This document shows positions 1 through 8,399 of a stretch of 64,000 nt of DNA, piece after piece. The translations under genes were made by a program, and so were the position numbers. The stretch spans positions 1-64,000 of the forward strand of contig CAMDMZ010000006.1 in the NCBI GenBank assembly GCA_945902805.1. The letters are read 5' to 3'. Within the stretch, counting starts at the first letter, position 1, and each line of letters opens with the position of its first letter. Origin of the DNA: Propionivibrio dicarboxylicus. GTDB lineage: Bacteria; Pseudomonadota; Gammaproteobacteria; Burkholderiales; Rhodocyclaceae. The notes beneath the pieces were generated by a model that searched no databases, had not been told where the DNA came from, and saw nothing but the letters and a program-made list of their open reading frames with translations.

Positions 1-75
1 GACCTGCCGCTTGAATTCCGGATCGTGCCGCCGCCGCGCTCTCCTCACTCCCGCATTCACCACCGTTGTGTCCAT

Positions 76-101
76 GTGTCCACCTCAAAAACCGTGGACA
101 C
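76..101. repeat. Inverted repeat near window start
   Basis: Perfect 8-bp arms GTGTCCAC (76-83) and GTGGACAC (94-101) flank a 10-base loop, just beyond the 3' end of the transposase gene. There is no T-run on either strand, so it is not an obvious intrinsic terminator. It may belong to the insertion sequence end or to flanking DNA. Nothing else is recognised in bases 1-123. Confidence 0.5.
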
Positions 102-123
102 TATCTCTCCCCTTCCTCCGCTT

Positions 124-1524
124 TCAATGTGGGGCGGTTGGACGCTTACGCTTCACGCATCGCGGTTCTCGTCGTCCGGGTCGCTGAGGCACGAGATGCC
201 CCGCGATTGAAGATCGCAACGCGCCCAGCAATCGACGTTGCTCTTGCGCATCACGCGCTTGACTGAATTGGGGTTCCCACTGGCGCAAGGCTTGAACACT
301 GCCTTTGAAACTAATTCGACGCGGTGCCTGCCCAACGTCGGCAGCCGCCTCGACCATCAACAACCGGATCGCGTTGTAGGCGATGAAATGCATCTGGATT
401 TCTTTCTCGACCATTTCCGATGAGCGACAGCGCAACACGTCCATCCCCAATGTGGTCTTGATATCGCGAAAGAACAGTTCGACATCCCAGCGTTGGAAAT
501 ACAAGTCCGCCAGATCGGCGGCCGTGTAGCAGGAGACATCGGTCAGGGTGGTGACAAGATAGAACGACTCGCTACGCATTCCTGGAACCGTGATCGTGAC
601 CTTGATCTGGCGTAGCGTGAGATGGTCGGGAAGTGCCAGCCACTCATCATGGGAATAGCTCAGGTTCTTGTTCCAGACGGGCTTGGGCCACGTGATCAGT
701 AAATCGTCAGGACCCAGCACTTTCGTTGCCGTGGCGGCCTCAATCGGTGTTCGCCGCGCCAAGGTGGTTACCGTATCCACGCCCATTTCCTGAAATTTCC
801 AGACGTCGTAGTAGCTGCAAAAGCCCTTGTCGCCCATCATGATGTCGCCGCGTTTGAACTCTGCCCATTGCTGCCGCAACAGCGTCAGCTCACCCTTCTT
901 GATCGAGCTGATGCGATAGCTCAGCAGTGCCCCGGTTTGCAGGCAGAAGCAGGCGCAGATTCGGGTCTGCGGGAAACCGCAACCCGGCTTCTGACTTCCC
1001 GGTTGCGGCCATACCGCCTGGTTGTCGGGTGTATCGGGCATGCTCACGCCCGTTCCATCCACGACGACGACGCGCCGGTCCTTCCATCGACCAGGACGAC
1101 CCCGCTGCTGCAACTGGTCGGACGTGTGCTTCAGAATGCGTTTCAGCCCTTCGTCGCTCAGCTTGCTGCGTGCCTGGCAATACGCCGAGGTGGATGCCGA
1201 CGGCAACGGCATGGCGCGAGCGGCGGCCAATGCCTGAATTTTACGGACCACTTCCCGGCATCCACCGTCAGCATCGAGAACTTGCGTGAAGAACGCCCAG
1301 AACGTGTTCTCTTTGCTGAAGATCCGGTGCCGACTAAACTCACCCTCGATGTCACCTCCCAACTCGTGAAGCGGGATGAAAGCACCAAAACATTCACCCA
1401 ATTGACTGATCATGTGCCGCCGCAGTCGGCGTTTTTCATCCGTCAGTTTTTGCGCGCCGGATCGCGGCTTGCTGCGCAGGGTGGAAAGGTGAAATCCGGG
1501 TAGGAAGAGGGTGGCGTTTTTCAT
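124..1524 (-). CDS. IS4-family transposase
   Basis: A DDE transposase of 466 residues, the enzyme that cuts and joins insertion sequence ends. The first catalytic Asp is in VVVDGTG (about residue 156) and the second in MGDKGF. The Glu lies in the IS4 signature Y-(2)-R-(3)-E-(6)-K, seen as YFQRWDVELFFRDIK near residue 350. The frame is intact and starts at ATG 1524. The terminal inverted repeats of the element could not be identified; the left end may lie outside the window. The gene faces away from the neighbouring TA module and marks the left accessory patch. Confidence 0.9.
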   Translation of the reverse strand: MKNATLFLPGFHLSTLRSKPRSGAQKLTDEKRRLRRHMISQLGECFGAFIPLHELGGDIEGEFSRHRIFSKENTFWAFFTQVLDADGGCREVVRKIQALAAARAMPLPSASTSAYCQARSKLSDEGLKRILKHTSDQLQQRGRPGRWKDRRVVVVDGTGVSMPDTPDNQAVWPQPGSQKPGCGFPQTRICACFCLQTGALLSYRISSIKKGELTLLRQQWAEFKRGDIMMGDKGFCSYYDVWKFQEMGVDTVTTLARRTPIEAATATKVLGPDDLLITWPKPVWNKNLSYSHDEWLALPDHLTLRQIKVTITVPGMRSESFYLVTTLTDVSCYTAADLADLYFQRWDVELFFRDIKTTLGMDVLRCRSSEMVEKEIQMHFIAYNAIRLLMVEAAADVGQAPRRISFKGSVQALRQWEPQFSQARDAQEQRRLLGALRSSIAGHLVPQRPGRREPRCVKRKRPTAPH

Positions 1525-1596
1525 GCGGAATTATCCCATTTATGCCCTCCGCATTCCACCACTTTCTCGCTGAATGACCTTAACTTAGCGCCATTC

Positions 1597-1669
1597 GGGT
1601 CGGACCACATTTTCCACAGTCGACGCCGCTCGATATAGCCGTGCAGCACCGGTGACTTTTGCGTTCGGC
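1597..1669 (+). other. Degenerate integron attC-like site
   Basis: Bases from about 1620 to 1669 align with the stem half of the attC sites at 22834-22920 and 23345-23414 (shared GATATAGCC-type loop, GCAGC, CCGGTGAC and a GTTCGGCC end in place of GTTAGCC). Orientation suits cassettes read on the + strand. The left half is poorly conserved, so it is called a relic. The canonical core-like GTTGGAC occurs 20 bases further on. It lies between the transposase and the TumE gene. Confidence 0.5.
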
Positions 1670-1735
1670 CCCTTGTAGCCGCCCCCATCGTTGGACCAAT
1701 GGACAACGCCAATCGATGTTGGTACTATCTCCAAC

Positions 1736-2032
1736 ATGAAAGCCGTTGAACTCGTTAGCACACGCATTCCTTACTCCGAGTTTACGTTTGCGGAATTGGT
1801 TCTGTGGCGCCTTCCAACACCGGTCGAAGGATCGCTACATCGGTTCAAGTACAGGCTGGCGTATGTCGTGCGCGGGAAATGCGTCTTGCGTTACGACAAC
1901 GAAGTTGGGAAGGGCGATCATAGGCATTTTGGTGGAAAGGAACGTGCCTATGCGTTCTCAACACCGGAACAGTTGATCGCTGACTTCCAGAAAGACATTG
2001 CGAGGTGGAACGATGAAGACCGTAACTCTTGA
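1736..2032 (+). CDS. tumE: TumE-like toxin of a TumE/TumA module
   Basis: Small protein of about 98 residues matching the TumE/DUF6516 toxin family by its opening (ELVSTRIPYSEFTFAELVLWRL) and the HRFKYRLAYVV...LRYDNE-GKGDHRH core; these charged residues are characteristic of the family. The ATG at 1736 is chosen over an upstream in-frame start at 1691 because the family begins with this strand. The 3' end overlaps the antitoxin gene by 20 bases, the usual arrangement for this pair. The toxin mechanism is not evident from the sequence. It sits beside an attC relic, so cassette-borne arrival is plausible. Confidence 0.75.
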   Translation: MKAVELVSTRIPYSEFTFAELVLWRLPTPVEGSLHRFKYRLAYVVRGKCVLRYDNEVGKGDHRHFGGKERAYAFSTPEQLIADFQKDIARWNDEDRNS

Positions 2033-2360
2033 TGTACGAACGCCTGGTGATTCGATGGCTGACTTTGCGCGTGCGTGGAAGACAGGCAAACCCCAGAAGT
2101 CCGCGCACATCAGCTTTGCCTCCCCGGAACTGCTTTGGCGAGTGTTAACGCAAAAGCGGTGGGAGTTGCTAAAGGCTCTTTGCGGTGCCGGCCCCGTGTC
2201 CATCCGTGAAGCCGCACGACGTGCCGGGCGCGATGTAAAGGCCGTCCATGGCGATGTTACGGCGCTACTCAACGCAGGAGTTCTCGACCGCACGGATGAT
2301 GGGCGCATCGTGTTCCCGTTCGAGGCAGTTAAGGTCGAGTTTCTGTTACAGGCCGCATAA
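2013..2360 (+). CDS. tumA: TumA-like HTH antitoxin
   Basis: Protein of 115 residues from ATG 2013. The central part (GPVSIREAARRAGRDVKAVHGDVTALLNAGVLDR, about residues 60-93) is a winged helix-turn-helix of the kind found in the antitoxin partner of TumE. It ends in a short beta wing with FPFEAVKVEF. It should neutralise TumE and repress the shared promoter. The start lies inside the toxin gene, which implies translational coupling. The next gene, pbpC, could start only two bases after its stop. Confidence 0.75.
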   Translation: MKTVTLDVRTPGDSMADFARAWKTGKPQKSAHISFASPELLWRVLTQKRWELLKALCGAGPVSIREAARRAGRDVKAVHGDVTALLNAGVLDRTDDGRIVFPFEAVKVEFLLQAA

Positions 2361-2362
2361 GC

Positions 2363-4540
2363 GTGGCAGAGTGCCCAGGGGACGGGTCCGGCAGTTTAAG
2401 CGGATCGACCTGGCGCCTCATGGCAGTGTTGATCTTGGCAAGCGCCGTCTCGCCAGCGCCGACTTTTGCCGCCCTGCCCGGCTTCGTCGAGGTGCGCGCC
2501 AACTACAAACCATCGGATGCGTGGTTGCTCGATCGCCACGGCGAAGCCATCGCTGTACTGCGGCTCGACAACACCAGCCGGCGACTGCCCTGGGTGGCGC
2601 TCAAGGAGATTTCCCCAGCCCTGCAAAAGGCCGTTCTGCTTTCCGAAGACCAGCGTTTTCTCGAACACGCCGGTGTCGATTGGCAAGCGGCTGTCGCCGG
2701 GGCCGTCAGCAATCTGTTGCGCGAGCAAACGCGCGGCGCCAGCACCTTGAGCATGCAACTGGTCGGCCTGATCGACAAAGAACGCAAGCGTCATGGCCGT
2801 CGCGGCTGGTTTGAAAAGCTCGACCAGGCCGCCGCCGCGCTGCGCCTGGAACGCCACTGGACCAAACCACAGATCCTCGAGGCCTACCTGAACCTGGCAC
2901 CCTCGCGCGGCGAACTGATCGGCGTGGCGGCCATGAGTCGCGGCCTGTTCGGCAAGGCGCCGCATGGACTCGACGAAGCTGAAAGTGCGCTCGCTGCCGC
3001 GCTGTTGCGCGCGCCGAATGCCAAGCCGGCACTCGTCGCCCGGCGTGGCTGTGCCTTGCTCAAAGAAATGAAGCGCGAGCAGTTTTGCCGCGATCTGCCG
3101 GTGCTCGCCGAGGCGCGCCTCGCCAATGTCCTGCGGCGGGCCGACGATACGCCCGATCTGGCACCGCATCTGGCGCGCAAGCTGCTCGATACGCCGGGCC
3201 AGCGCCTCCAATCGACTCTCGATGCCGCCACCCAGCGCAACGCCGCTGAAATTCTGCGTCGTCATATTGGGGCGCTGGAAAAACGCCATGTCGAGGATGG
3301 CGCCGTGGTCGTGATCGACAATGCCAACGGCGAGGTACTGGCCTGGGTCGGCTCCAGCGGATCGCTCTCGGAGGCGCCCGCCGTCGATGGCGTTACTGCC
3401 TTGCGCCAGGCCGGATCGACACTCAAACCCTTTCTCTACGGCCATGCCTTCGAGAGGCGCGACTTGACCCCGGCATCGCTGCTCGACGATGCGCCGCTTT
3501 CGCTACCGACCGGCAACGGTCTCTACACGCCGCAGAACTACGCTCCGGAGTATCGCGGACGGGTCAGCGCCCGAGCGGCGCTGGCCGGTTCGCTCAATGT
3601 GCCAGCGGTGAAAACCTTGGTGCGTATCGGCGCCGATGAATTCGCCGACCGCTTGCGTCGTTTTGGTTTCGATAGCCTGGTCGAGCGCGGCGACTGGTAT
3701 GGCTACAGCCTGGCGCTTGGCTCGGCCGATATCTCGCTGCTGGCGCTGGCCAATGCCTATCGCACCCTGGCCAACAATGGGCGCTGGTCGCCGACGAAAG
3801 CGACACCAACTAAAACCACTGCATCGCGCCAGGTCATGACGCCGCAAGCGAGCTTTCTGGTCGCCGACATCCTCGCCGATCGCGCCGCGCGGGCCGGCAC
3901 CTTTGGCCTCGAATCCTGGCTCGCTACACCTTACTGGTCAGCCGCCAAAACCGGCACCAGCAAGGATATGCGCGACAACTGGTGCGTCGGCTTTTCGCGC
4001 CGCTACACGGTGGCGGTATGGGTTGGCAATGCCTCGGGCGCATCGATGCACGAGGTCTCCGGCGTCTCGGGGGCGGCGCCGGTCTGGCGCGAGATCATGG
4101 ACTGGCTGCATCAAGGCAAGCTGCGCAGCGAGGCTCCGAAAGCGCCGGCGGGACTGATCGCGCGCAGCATTCGTTTTGAACCCGCCGTCGAACCGCCGCG
4201 TCGCGAATGGTTCATCGCTGGCACCGAGCGCGATCTCGTGCGATCAGCCAGTGTCACGGCCCTGGCGCGGATCAGCTACCCGGCCGATGGCACCGTGATT
4301 GCGCTCGACCCAGATATCCCGCCCAATCGCCAGCACATCGCGCTGCAACTCAGTAGCCGCGCCGCACCGGGCTGGCAATGGCGCCTCGACGGCAAGCTTC
4401 TGGGCCGCGCCGATCAGCCGCGAACCTGGCGCCCGCATCCCGGCCGTCACCGCCTGGAACTGGTCGATGCGGCAGGAAGAAATCTGGAAAGCGTCGGCTT
4501 CGACATCCGTGCGCTACCGACTGCGGCGAAGAAACCGTAG
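2363..4540 (+). CDS. pbpC: Penicillin-binding protein 1C
   Basis: Bifunctional peptidoglycan synthase, periplasmic and anchored or exported by its N-terminus. A GT51 transglycosylase domain carries SEDQRFLEHAGVDW and GASTLSMQLV (about residues 90-140). The transpeptidase shows S352-T-L-K, a later SLN motif and K529-T-G. The last 100 residues form the BiPBP_C domain typical of PbpC. Coordinates use GTG 2363; ATG 2420, just before the hydrophobic segment [14 protein letters not shown], is a credible alternative. Part of that signal region is encoded by a copy of the dispersed repeat (2441-2467). The usual alpha-2-macroglobulin neighbour is absent. Confidence 0.93.
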   Translation: MAECPGDGSGSLSGSTWRLMAVLILASAVSPAPTFAALPGFVEVRANYKPSDAWLLDRHGEAIAVLRLDNTSRRLPWVALKEISPALQKAVLLSEDQRFLEHAGVDWQAAVAGAVSNLLREQTRGASTLSMQLVGLIDKERKRHGRRGWFEKLDQAAAALRLERHWTKPQILEAYLNLAPSRGELIGVAAMSRGLFGKAPHGLDEAESALAAALLRAPNAKPALVARRGCALLKEMKREQFCRDLPVLAEARLANVLRRADDTPDLAPHLARKLLDTPGQRLQSTLDAATQRNAAEILRRHIGALEKRHVEDGAVVVIDNANGEVLAWVGSSGSLSEAPAVDGVTALRQAGSTLKPFLYGHAFERRDLTPASLLDDAPLSLPTGNGLYTPQNYAPEYRGRVSARAALAGSLNVPAVKTLVRIGADEFADRLRRFGFDSLVERGDWYGYSLALGSADISLLALANAYRTLANNGRWSPTKATPTKTTASRQVMTPQASFLVADILADRAARAGTFGLESWLATPYWSAAKTGTSKDMRDNWCVGFSRRYTVAVWVGNASGASMHEVSGVSGAAPVWREIMDWLHQGKLRSEAPKAPAGLIARSIRFEPAVEPPRREWFIAGTERDLVRSASVTALARISYPADGTVIALDPDIPPNRQHIALQLSSRAAPGWQWRLDGKLLGRADQPRTWRPHPGRHRLELVDAAGRNLESVGFDIRALPTAAKKP
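2441..2467 (-). repeat. Dispersed 27-bp repeat, copy 1
   Basis: Reads on the - strand as the repeat core (AAAAGTCGGCGCTGG then ACGGCG). It is inside pbpC and encodes [10 protein letters not shown] of the signal segment. Confidence 0.85.
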
Positions 4541-4551
4541 CGGCAACGTCG

Positions 4552-4579
4552 AAAAAGTCGGCTCTGGCGATACGGCGCT
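4552..4579 (+). repeat. Dispersed repeat, copy 2
   Basis: Copy with GGCTCTGG in the core, between the convergent pbpC and maiA genes. Its last bases form the stop region of the maiA-like gene on the other strand. Confidence 0.85.
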
Positions 4580-5222
4580 ACTCGGCATCTGGTTGCAGCA
4601 AGGGTGCCGAATCGGCAAATGCCGGCAGTTTCAGGCAGGCCTCGTGCATCCGCATCACGGTCGGCACATGGTCGAGCCGACAATTGAAGCGCTGGGCGTT
4701 GAAAATCTGCGGCACCAGCAATACATCCGCCATCCCCGGTGTCTCCCCATGGCAATAGGTGCCGGTGCGTGGATCGGTCGTCAGCTGATCCTCCACCGCC
4801 GTCAGCCCGAGTTCCACCCAATGCCGGTACCAGGCGTTTTTCTGGTCCTCGGATACACCAAGCGTCTTGCTCAGATAGCCAAGCACGCGCAGATTGTTCA
4901 GTGGATGGATTTCACAGGCAATCGACAAGGCCAATGCCCGGACCCGCGCCCGGCCATTGGCATCGGCCGGTAGCAGCGCCGGCAGCGGATATTTTTCTTC
5001 CAGATATTCGATGATCGCCAGCGACTGGGTCAGGATTGCCCCGTCGTCATCCAGTGCCGGCACCAGCCCGGCCGGACTGAGCGCCCGGTACTCGGGGGCG
5101 AACTGTTCGCCGCCGCCACGCACCAGGTGCACGGGAACATAGTCGTAATCAAGTCCCTTCAGCTTCAATGCAATACGCACACGAAAACTGGCAGAACTCC
5201 GAAAATAGCTGAAAAGGCGCAC
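4578..5222 (-). CDS. maiA: Maleylacetoacetate isomerase (zeta-class GST)
   Basis: A 214-residue glutathione S-transferase fold protein. The N-terminal motif SSASFRVRIALKLKG (residues 9-23) is the zeta-class glutathione site, followed by the thioredoxin-fold SLAIIEYLEEKYP and a C-terminal helical domain. The family isomerises maleylacetoacetate or maleylpyruvate cis to trans during tyrosine, homogentisate or gentisate breakdown. A fumarylacetoacetate hydrolase-family gene lies on the same strand at 6588-7610, separated by a FimV-like gene on the other strand. It therefore probably serves the same catabolic pathway but is not in that operon. Confidence 0.85.
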   Translation of the reverse strand: MRLFSYFRSSASFRVRIALKLKGLDYDYVPVHLVRGGGEQFAPEYRALSPAGLVPALDDDGAILTQSLAIIEYLEEKYPLPALLPADANGRARVRALALSIACEIHPLNNLRVLGYLSKTLGVSEDQKNAWYRHWVELGLTAVEDQLTTDPRTGTYCHGETPGMADVLLVPQIFNAQRFNCRLDHVPTVMRMHEACLKLPAFADSAPLLQPDAE

Positions 5223-5330
5223 GTTCTCTCCTCAAGGGAATCCAAACTGGATGCGATGATGCCCTAGCTAAAAATCCCATGGGGGACTCGCGGGGTGGTT
5301 GTTGTGACCACTATAACCTCGTCCAGATTG

Positions 5331-6578
5331 ATGCCAGAAAACACAGCCAGCAAAGGCCGCACGTCGGTTCGCCGCTCGATCATCGCACTCGCCCTTTGCG
5401 GCGCCTGTGGCGGGCTGCTGGTGTCGCCCGCGTGGTCAGCTGATACCGATCTGCGCCCCAGTTCCGAGCTTGACCCTGGCAACATTCGCCGACTGGGTCG
5501 TCTCGGTGAGGACGAAAGCCATTTGCTGCGCATGGAATGGAAGGCCGACCTTTCGCGCGTTAGCGAACAGGAAATCCTCGACGATATCCTGACCCGTTTA
5601 ACCCGCATCGAAGCCACGACCCGGGACTTATTCCGGCTCGTGCAAGCGATGCCGGCGAAGGCGGCTCGCGCCCCCGCGCCGGCGGCTGTTGTAGCGCCAG
5701 TTGCCGTCGTCGAGGAATCCAGCAATCCGCTCCTGATGCAAGCCGGCCTGATCGGTGGCGTGCTACTTCTGTTCGGCCTGTGGCTGTTCCGTCGCCGGGC
5801 GAGCAAGGTGACCATGGCGGCCATGGTGACCGAGCCAGCCGCGCTTCCGGAACCCGCCACTGAAAAAACGCCCAGCGACACAGACACCCCTGTCGCAGAG
5901 GAAGCCGCCGCTGTTTCAGCCCCCTTGCGCACTTCCTTGCGTGTCGAGCGGCGCAAGAAAATCGAAGCCGGCATGGGCGAGACGGCGGAAAGAATCATCG
6001 AACGGCGAGTGACGCCGACTCCGGAGCCGACGTTTGATCCGGCAAGCACCGTCACGCTCAGTGAACCAAGCGTGCTGACCGCCACGCCACCACCACCGGT
6101 CGGCGATGATGAGCCAGCCGCCGACAACGATAGTAATGGTCACCAGGAAGCGCTCGAACTGGCGGAGATCATGCTGTCGATGGGGCTCGCTGCCGGTGCA
6201 GCAAAAACTCTCACCGAACATATTCGCACCAACCCGAAACAGGCGCTTTACCACTGGCTGAAGTTGCTCGACATTCATCGCAAGGGCGGCAACAAAATCC
6301 AGTTCGAGCAGTCATCGCGCGAATTGCAGCAACACTTCAATATCCAGCCGGAGCACTGGGTTCAATCGGCTGATAGTGAAACCGCGACGCTGGAACATTA
6401 CTCGCGCATTGCCACCCATATCGTCGGTATCTGGAGGCGCCCGCCAGAAGCCTTGAGCTACCTCAAGCACCTGCTGGAGGACAATCGCGGCGGCACGCGC
6501 GCAGGATTCCCGCAGCCGGTGGCCGAGGAAATCCTGCTCCTGATCGCGATCCTGAAAGAGACCTGGGGCCGGACTTAG
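5331..6578 (+). CDS. FimV-like TPR membrane protein
   Basis: About 415 residues from ATG 5331 (a GTG at 5295 is possible). An N-terminal export segment (IIALALCGACGGLLVSPAWS) is followed by a coiled region, a second transmembrane helix (LLMQAGLIGGVLLLFGLWLF, about residues 138-157) and a long Pro/Ala/Glu linker. The C-terminus has FimV-type helices, including ALELAEIMLSMGLAAGAAKTL and QHFNIQPEHW. Such proteins act as inner-membrane scaffolds for type IV pili or polar complexes. No LysM domain is visible and it is much shorter than true FimV, so the exact role is uncertain. Confidence 0.65.
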   Translation: MPENTASKGRTSVRRSIIALALCGACGGLLVSPAWSADTDLRPSSELDPGNIRRLGRLGEDESHLLRMEWKADLSRVSEQEILDDILTRLTRIEATTRDLFRLVQAMPAKAARAPAPAAVVAPVAVVEESSNPLLMQAGLIGGVLLLFGLWLFRRRASKVTMAAMVTEPAALPEPATEKTPSDTDTPVAEEAAAVSAPLRTSLRVERRKKIEAGMGETAERIIERRVTPTPEPTFDPASTVTLSEPSVLTATPPPPVGDDEPAADNDSNGHQEALELAEIMLSMGLAAGAAKTLTEHIRTNPKQALYHWLKLLDIHRKGGNKIQFEQSSRELQQHFNIQPEHWVQSADSETATLEHYSRIATHIVGIWRRPPEALSYLKHLLEDNRGGTRAGFPQPVAEEILLLIAILKETWGRT

Positions 6579-6587
6579 GCGATCGCT

Positions 6588-7610
6588 CTAGCCAGCTGCC
6601 AGGACCTGGTCTACACGCTGGTCAATGGCACCGAAAACGCTGGCGCCCTGTTCATCCAGCATCTCGATTCGTACCCGATCGCCAAAGCGCATGAATGGTG
6701 TCGTCGGCTTGCCGCCTTCGATGGTTTCGTACATACGCACTTCGGCCAGACAGCAGTAGCCAACGCCGCCATTGCCGATGCTCGACCCGTGCAGACCACC
6801 CTGCTTGTTCGACACCGTACCGGAGCCGATGATCGACCCCGCTTCGAGTTCCCGCGTCCTGGCCGCATGCGCCACCAGCTGAGCAAAATTGAAAGTCATA
6901 TCGACGCCAGCATTCGGGCACCCGAAGGGCTGGCCATTGAGCGCGACACGCAGCGGCAGATGTACCTTGGTGTTACTCCAGGCCTCACCCAGTTCATCCG
7001 GCGTCACCGCCACCGGTGAAAAGGCCGAGGCCGGCTTCGACTGATAAAAACCAAAACCCTTGGCCAACTCGGCCGGGATCAGATTACGCAAAGAGACATC
7101 ATTAACCAGCATCAGCAAACGGATCTGGTGCGCTGCATTCGCGGCCGACGTGCCGATCGGCACGTCGCCAGTAATGACCGCCACCTCGGCTTCGAAGTCG
7201 ATACCCCAGGCTTCGTCGCACGCCTCGATTGGATCGTGCGGACCGACAAAGCTGTCCGATCCGCCCTGATAAATCAGCGGATCGACGTGAAATTCCGGCG
7301 GCAGCACCGCGCCACGCGCCTTGCGCACCAGCTCGACGTGATTGATGTAAGCCGAGCCATCCGCCCATTGATACGCACGTGGTAACGGGCTATGGCACTC
7401 GGCAGGGATAAACGGTTGGGCGTGGCGTGCCGCGCCATGGTTCAACGCGTCATACACCGCGTCGAGTTCGGACTTCACCACATCCCACTCATCGAGCGCC
7501 TTTTGCAGTGTCTGAGCCACGCCGCCGACCGTCTGGCACCGCGTCAGATCGCGACTCACCACCACCAGCGTGCCATCGCGACCGTCCTGCTTGAGCGTGG
7601 CGAGCTTCAT
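6588..7610 (-). CDS. Fumarylacetoacetate hydrolase family protein
   Basis: A 340-residue FAH-fold hydrolase. Metal-site signatures are visible in the FEAEVAVITGDVP segment (about residues 138-150) and the family signature GSIIGSGTVSNKQGG near residue 265. The family cleaves C-C bonds of acylpyruvates such as fumarylpyruvate or fumarylacetoacetate using Mg2+. It overlaps the VOC protein gene by four bases (ATGA), showing translational coupling. With the monooxygenase and the nearby MaiA-like protein it supplies the final step of an aromatic-ring degradation route. The natural substrate cannot be read from sequence. Confidence 0.87.
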   Translation of the reverse strand: MKLATLKQDGRDGTLVVVSRDLTRCQTVGGVAQTLQKALDEWDVVKSELDAVYDALNHGAARHAQPFIPAECHSPLPRAYQWADGSAYINHVELVRKARGAVLPPEFHVDPLIYQGGSDSFVGPHDPIEACDEAWGIDFEAEVAVITGDVPIGTSAANAAHQIRLLMLVNDVSLRNLIPAELAKGFGFYQSKPASAFSPVAVTPDELGEAWSNTKVHLPLRVALNGQPFGCPNAGVDMTFNFAQLVAHAARTRELEAGSIIGSGTVSNKQGGLHGSSIGNGGVGYCCLAEVRMYETIEGGKPTTPFMRFGDRVRIEMLDEQGASVFGAIDQRVDQVLAAG

Positions 7611-8161
7611 GGCTGACCCCAGGACTTATAGCTGCCGTCATGCATCCAGCGTGCGTGCTGCGGCGCTTTCTTGGTTATCGCCCATTCGTTGAGCATGTCC
7701 CATTTCACCTCATCGAGTCTTTTCATCATCTCGTCGGTATGCGTATTGACCGCCAGTTCAAGCCGATGGCCGCTCGGATCGAAGAAGTAGATCGATTGAA
7801 ACAGCGCGTGATCGATTGGGCCAATCACCTCGATACCGTCGGCCTCAAGCCGGGCCTTGGCCGCCAGCATTTCTGGCATCGAACTCACTTCCAGTGCCAG
7901 GTGCTGGGTCCATGCGGGGGTATTTTCATCACGGCCCATTTCCGGCTTGGTCGGCAATTCGAAGAAGGCCAGAATGTTGCCGCCGCCAGCATCAAGGAAG
8001 ATATGCATATAGGGATCGGCCTCCTTGGTCGACGGCACGGCATCTTCGGCAATGGCGAGGATGAAGCCCATGCCGAGATATTTCACGTACCACTCGACAG
8101 TCTGCTTCGCATCCTTGCAGCGATAGGCGACGTGGTGAACTTTCTTGATCAGATCGGCCAT
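7607..8161 (-). CDS. VOC (glyoxalase/extradiol dioxygenase) family protein
   Basis: A 184-residue protein with two beta-alpha-beta-beta-beta modules. VHHVAYRCKDAKQTVEWYVKYLG (about residues 8-30) gives the first metal-ligand His, QHLALEV a second and FDPSGHRLELAV the C-terminal Glu. That is the metal arrangement of vicinal oxygen chelate enzymes. In this operon it could be the ring-cleaving dioxygenase or an isomerase. The ATG at 8161 is preferred to the TTG one codon upstream. It overlaps the FAH gene and follows the DUF2783 gene by three bases. Confidence 0.82.
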   Translation of the reverse strand: MADLIKKVHHVAYRCKDAKQTVEWYVKYLGMGFILAIAEDAVPSTKEADPYMHIFLDAGGGNILAFFELPTKPEMGRDENTPAWTQHLALEVSSMPEMLAAKARLEADGIEVIGPIDHALFQSIYFFDPSGHRLELAVNTHTDEMMKRLDEVKWDMLNEWAITKKAPQHARWMHDGSYKSWGQP

Positions 8162-8164
8162 CAA

Positions 8165-8389
8165 TCAGACTCCTTCACGGGCGAGTTGGAGAGCGTCGCG
8201 CAGAGTTGCGATATCTCCGATGTGATTGGCAAGAATCAAAATCAGGCGCGCATTGACTTGTTCCGACTGCTCATCGGACAAGTCGCGGTGGGTGTTGATC
8301 AACAACTCGTAGAAGTCGTCACCCGGCGAGTAGGCGTTGAAATAGGTTTTGCCGACTTCGTTGAAATTGGGCGTGAGCGTGAGTGCCAT
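8165..8389 (-). CDS. DUF2783 domain protein
   Basis: A 74-residue helical protein starting at ATG 8389, with a strong ribosome site (AGGAGAAGG) five to six bases upstream. The sequence NFNEVGKTYFNAYSPGDDFYELLINTHRDLS and the following LILILANHIGD match DUF2783, a small family whose genes are commonly found next to flavin monooxygenase genes in aromatic-degradation clusters. No catalytic motif is present; a partner or stabilising role for the monooxygenase is an inference. It sits ten bases after the monooxygenase gene. Confidence 0.75.
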   Translation of the reverse strand: MALTLTPNFNEVGKTYFNAYSPGDDFYELLINTHRDLSDEQSEQVNARLILILANHIGDIATLRDALQLAREGV

Positions 8390-8399
8390 TTCCTTCTCC

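Noticed and set aside
1-1600. Terminal inverted repeats and target duplication of the IS4-type element
   Set aside because: No convincing pair of matching ends was found on the two sides of the transposase gene; the left end may be outside the window.
1521-1767. Short - strand open frames encoding a VTGAARLYR-type peptide, also seen at 23292-23486
   Set aside because: The shared peptide is translation of attC stem DNA, not a real protein family.
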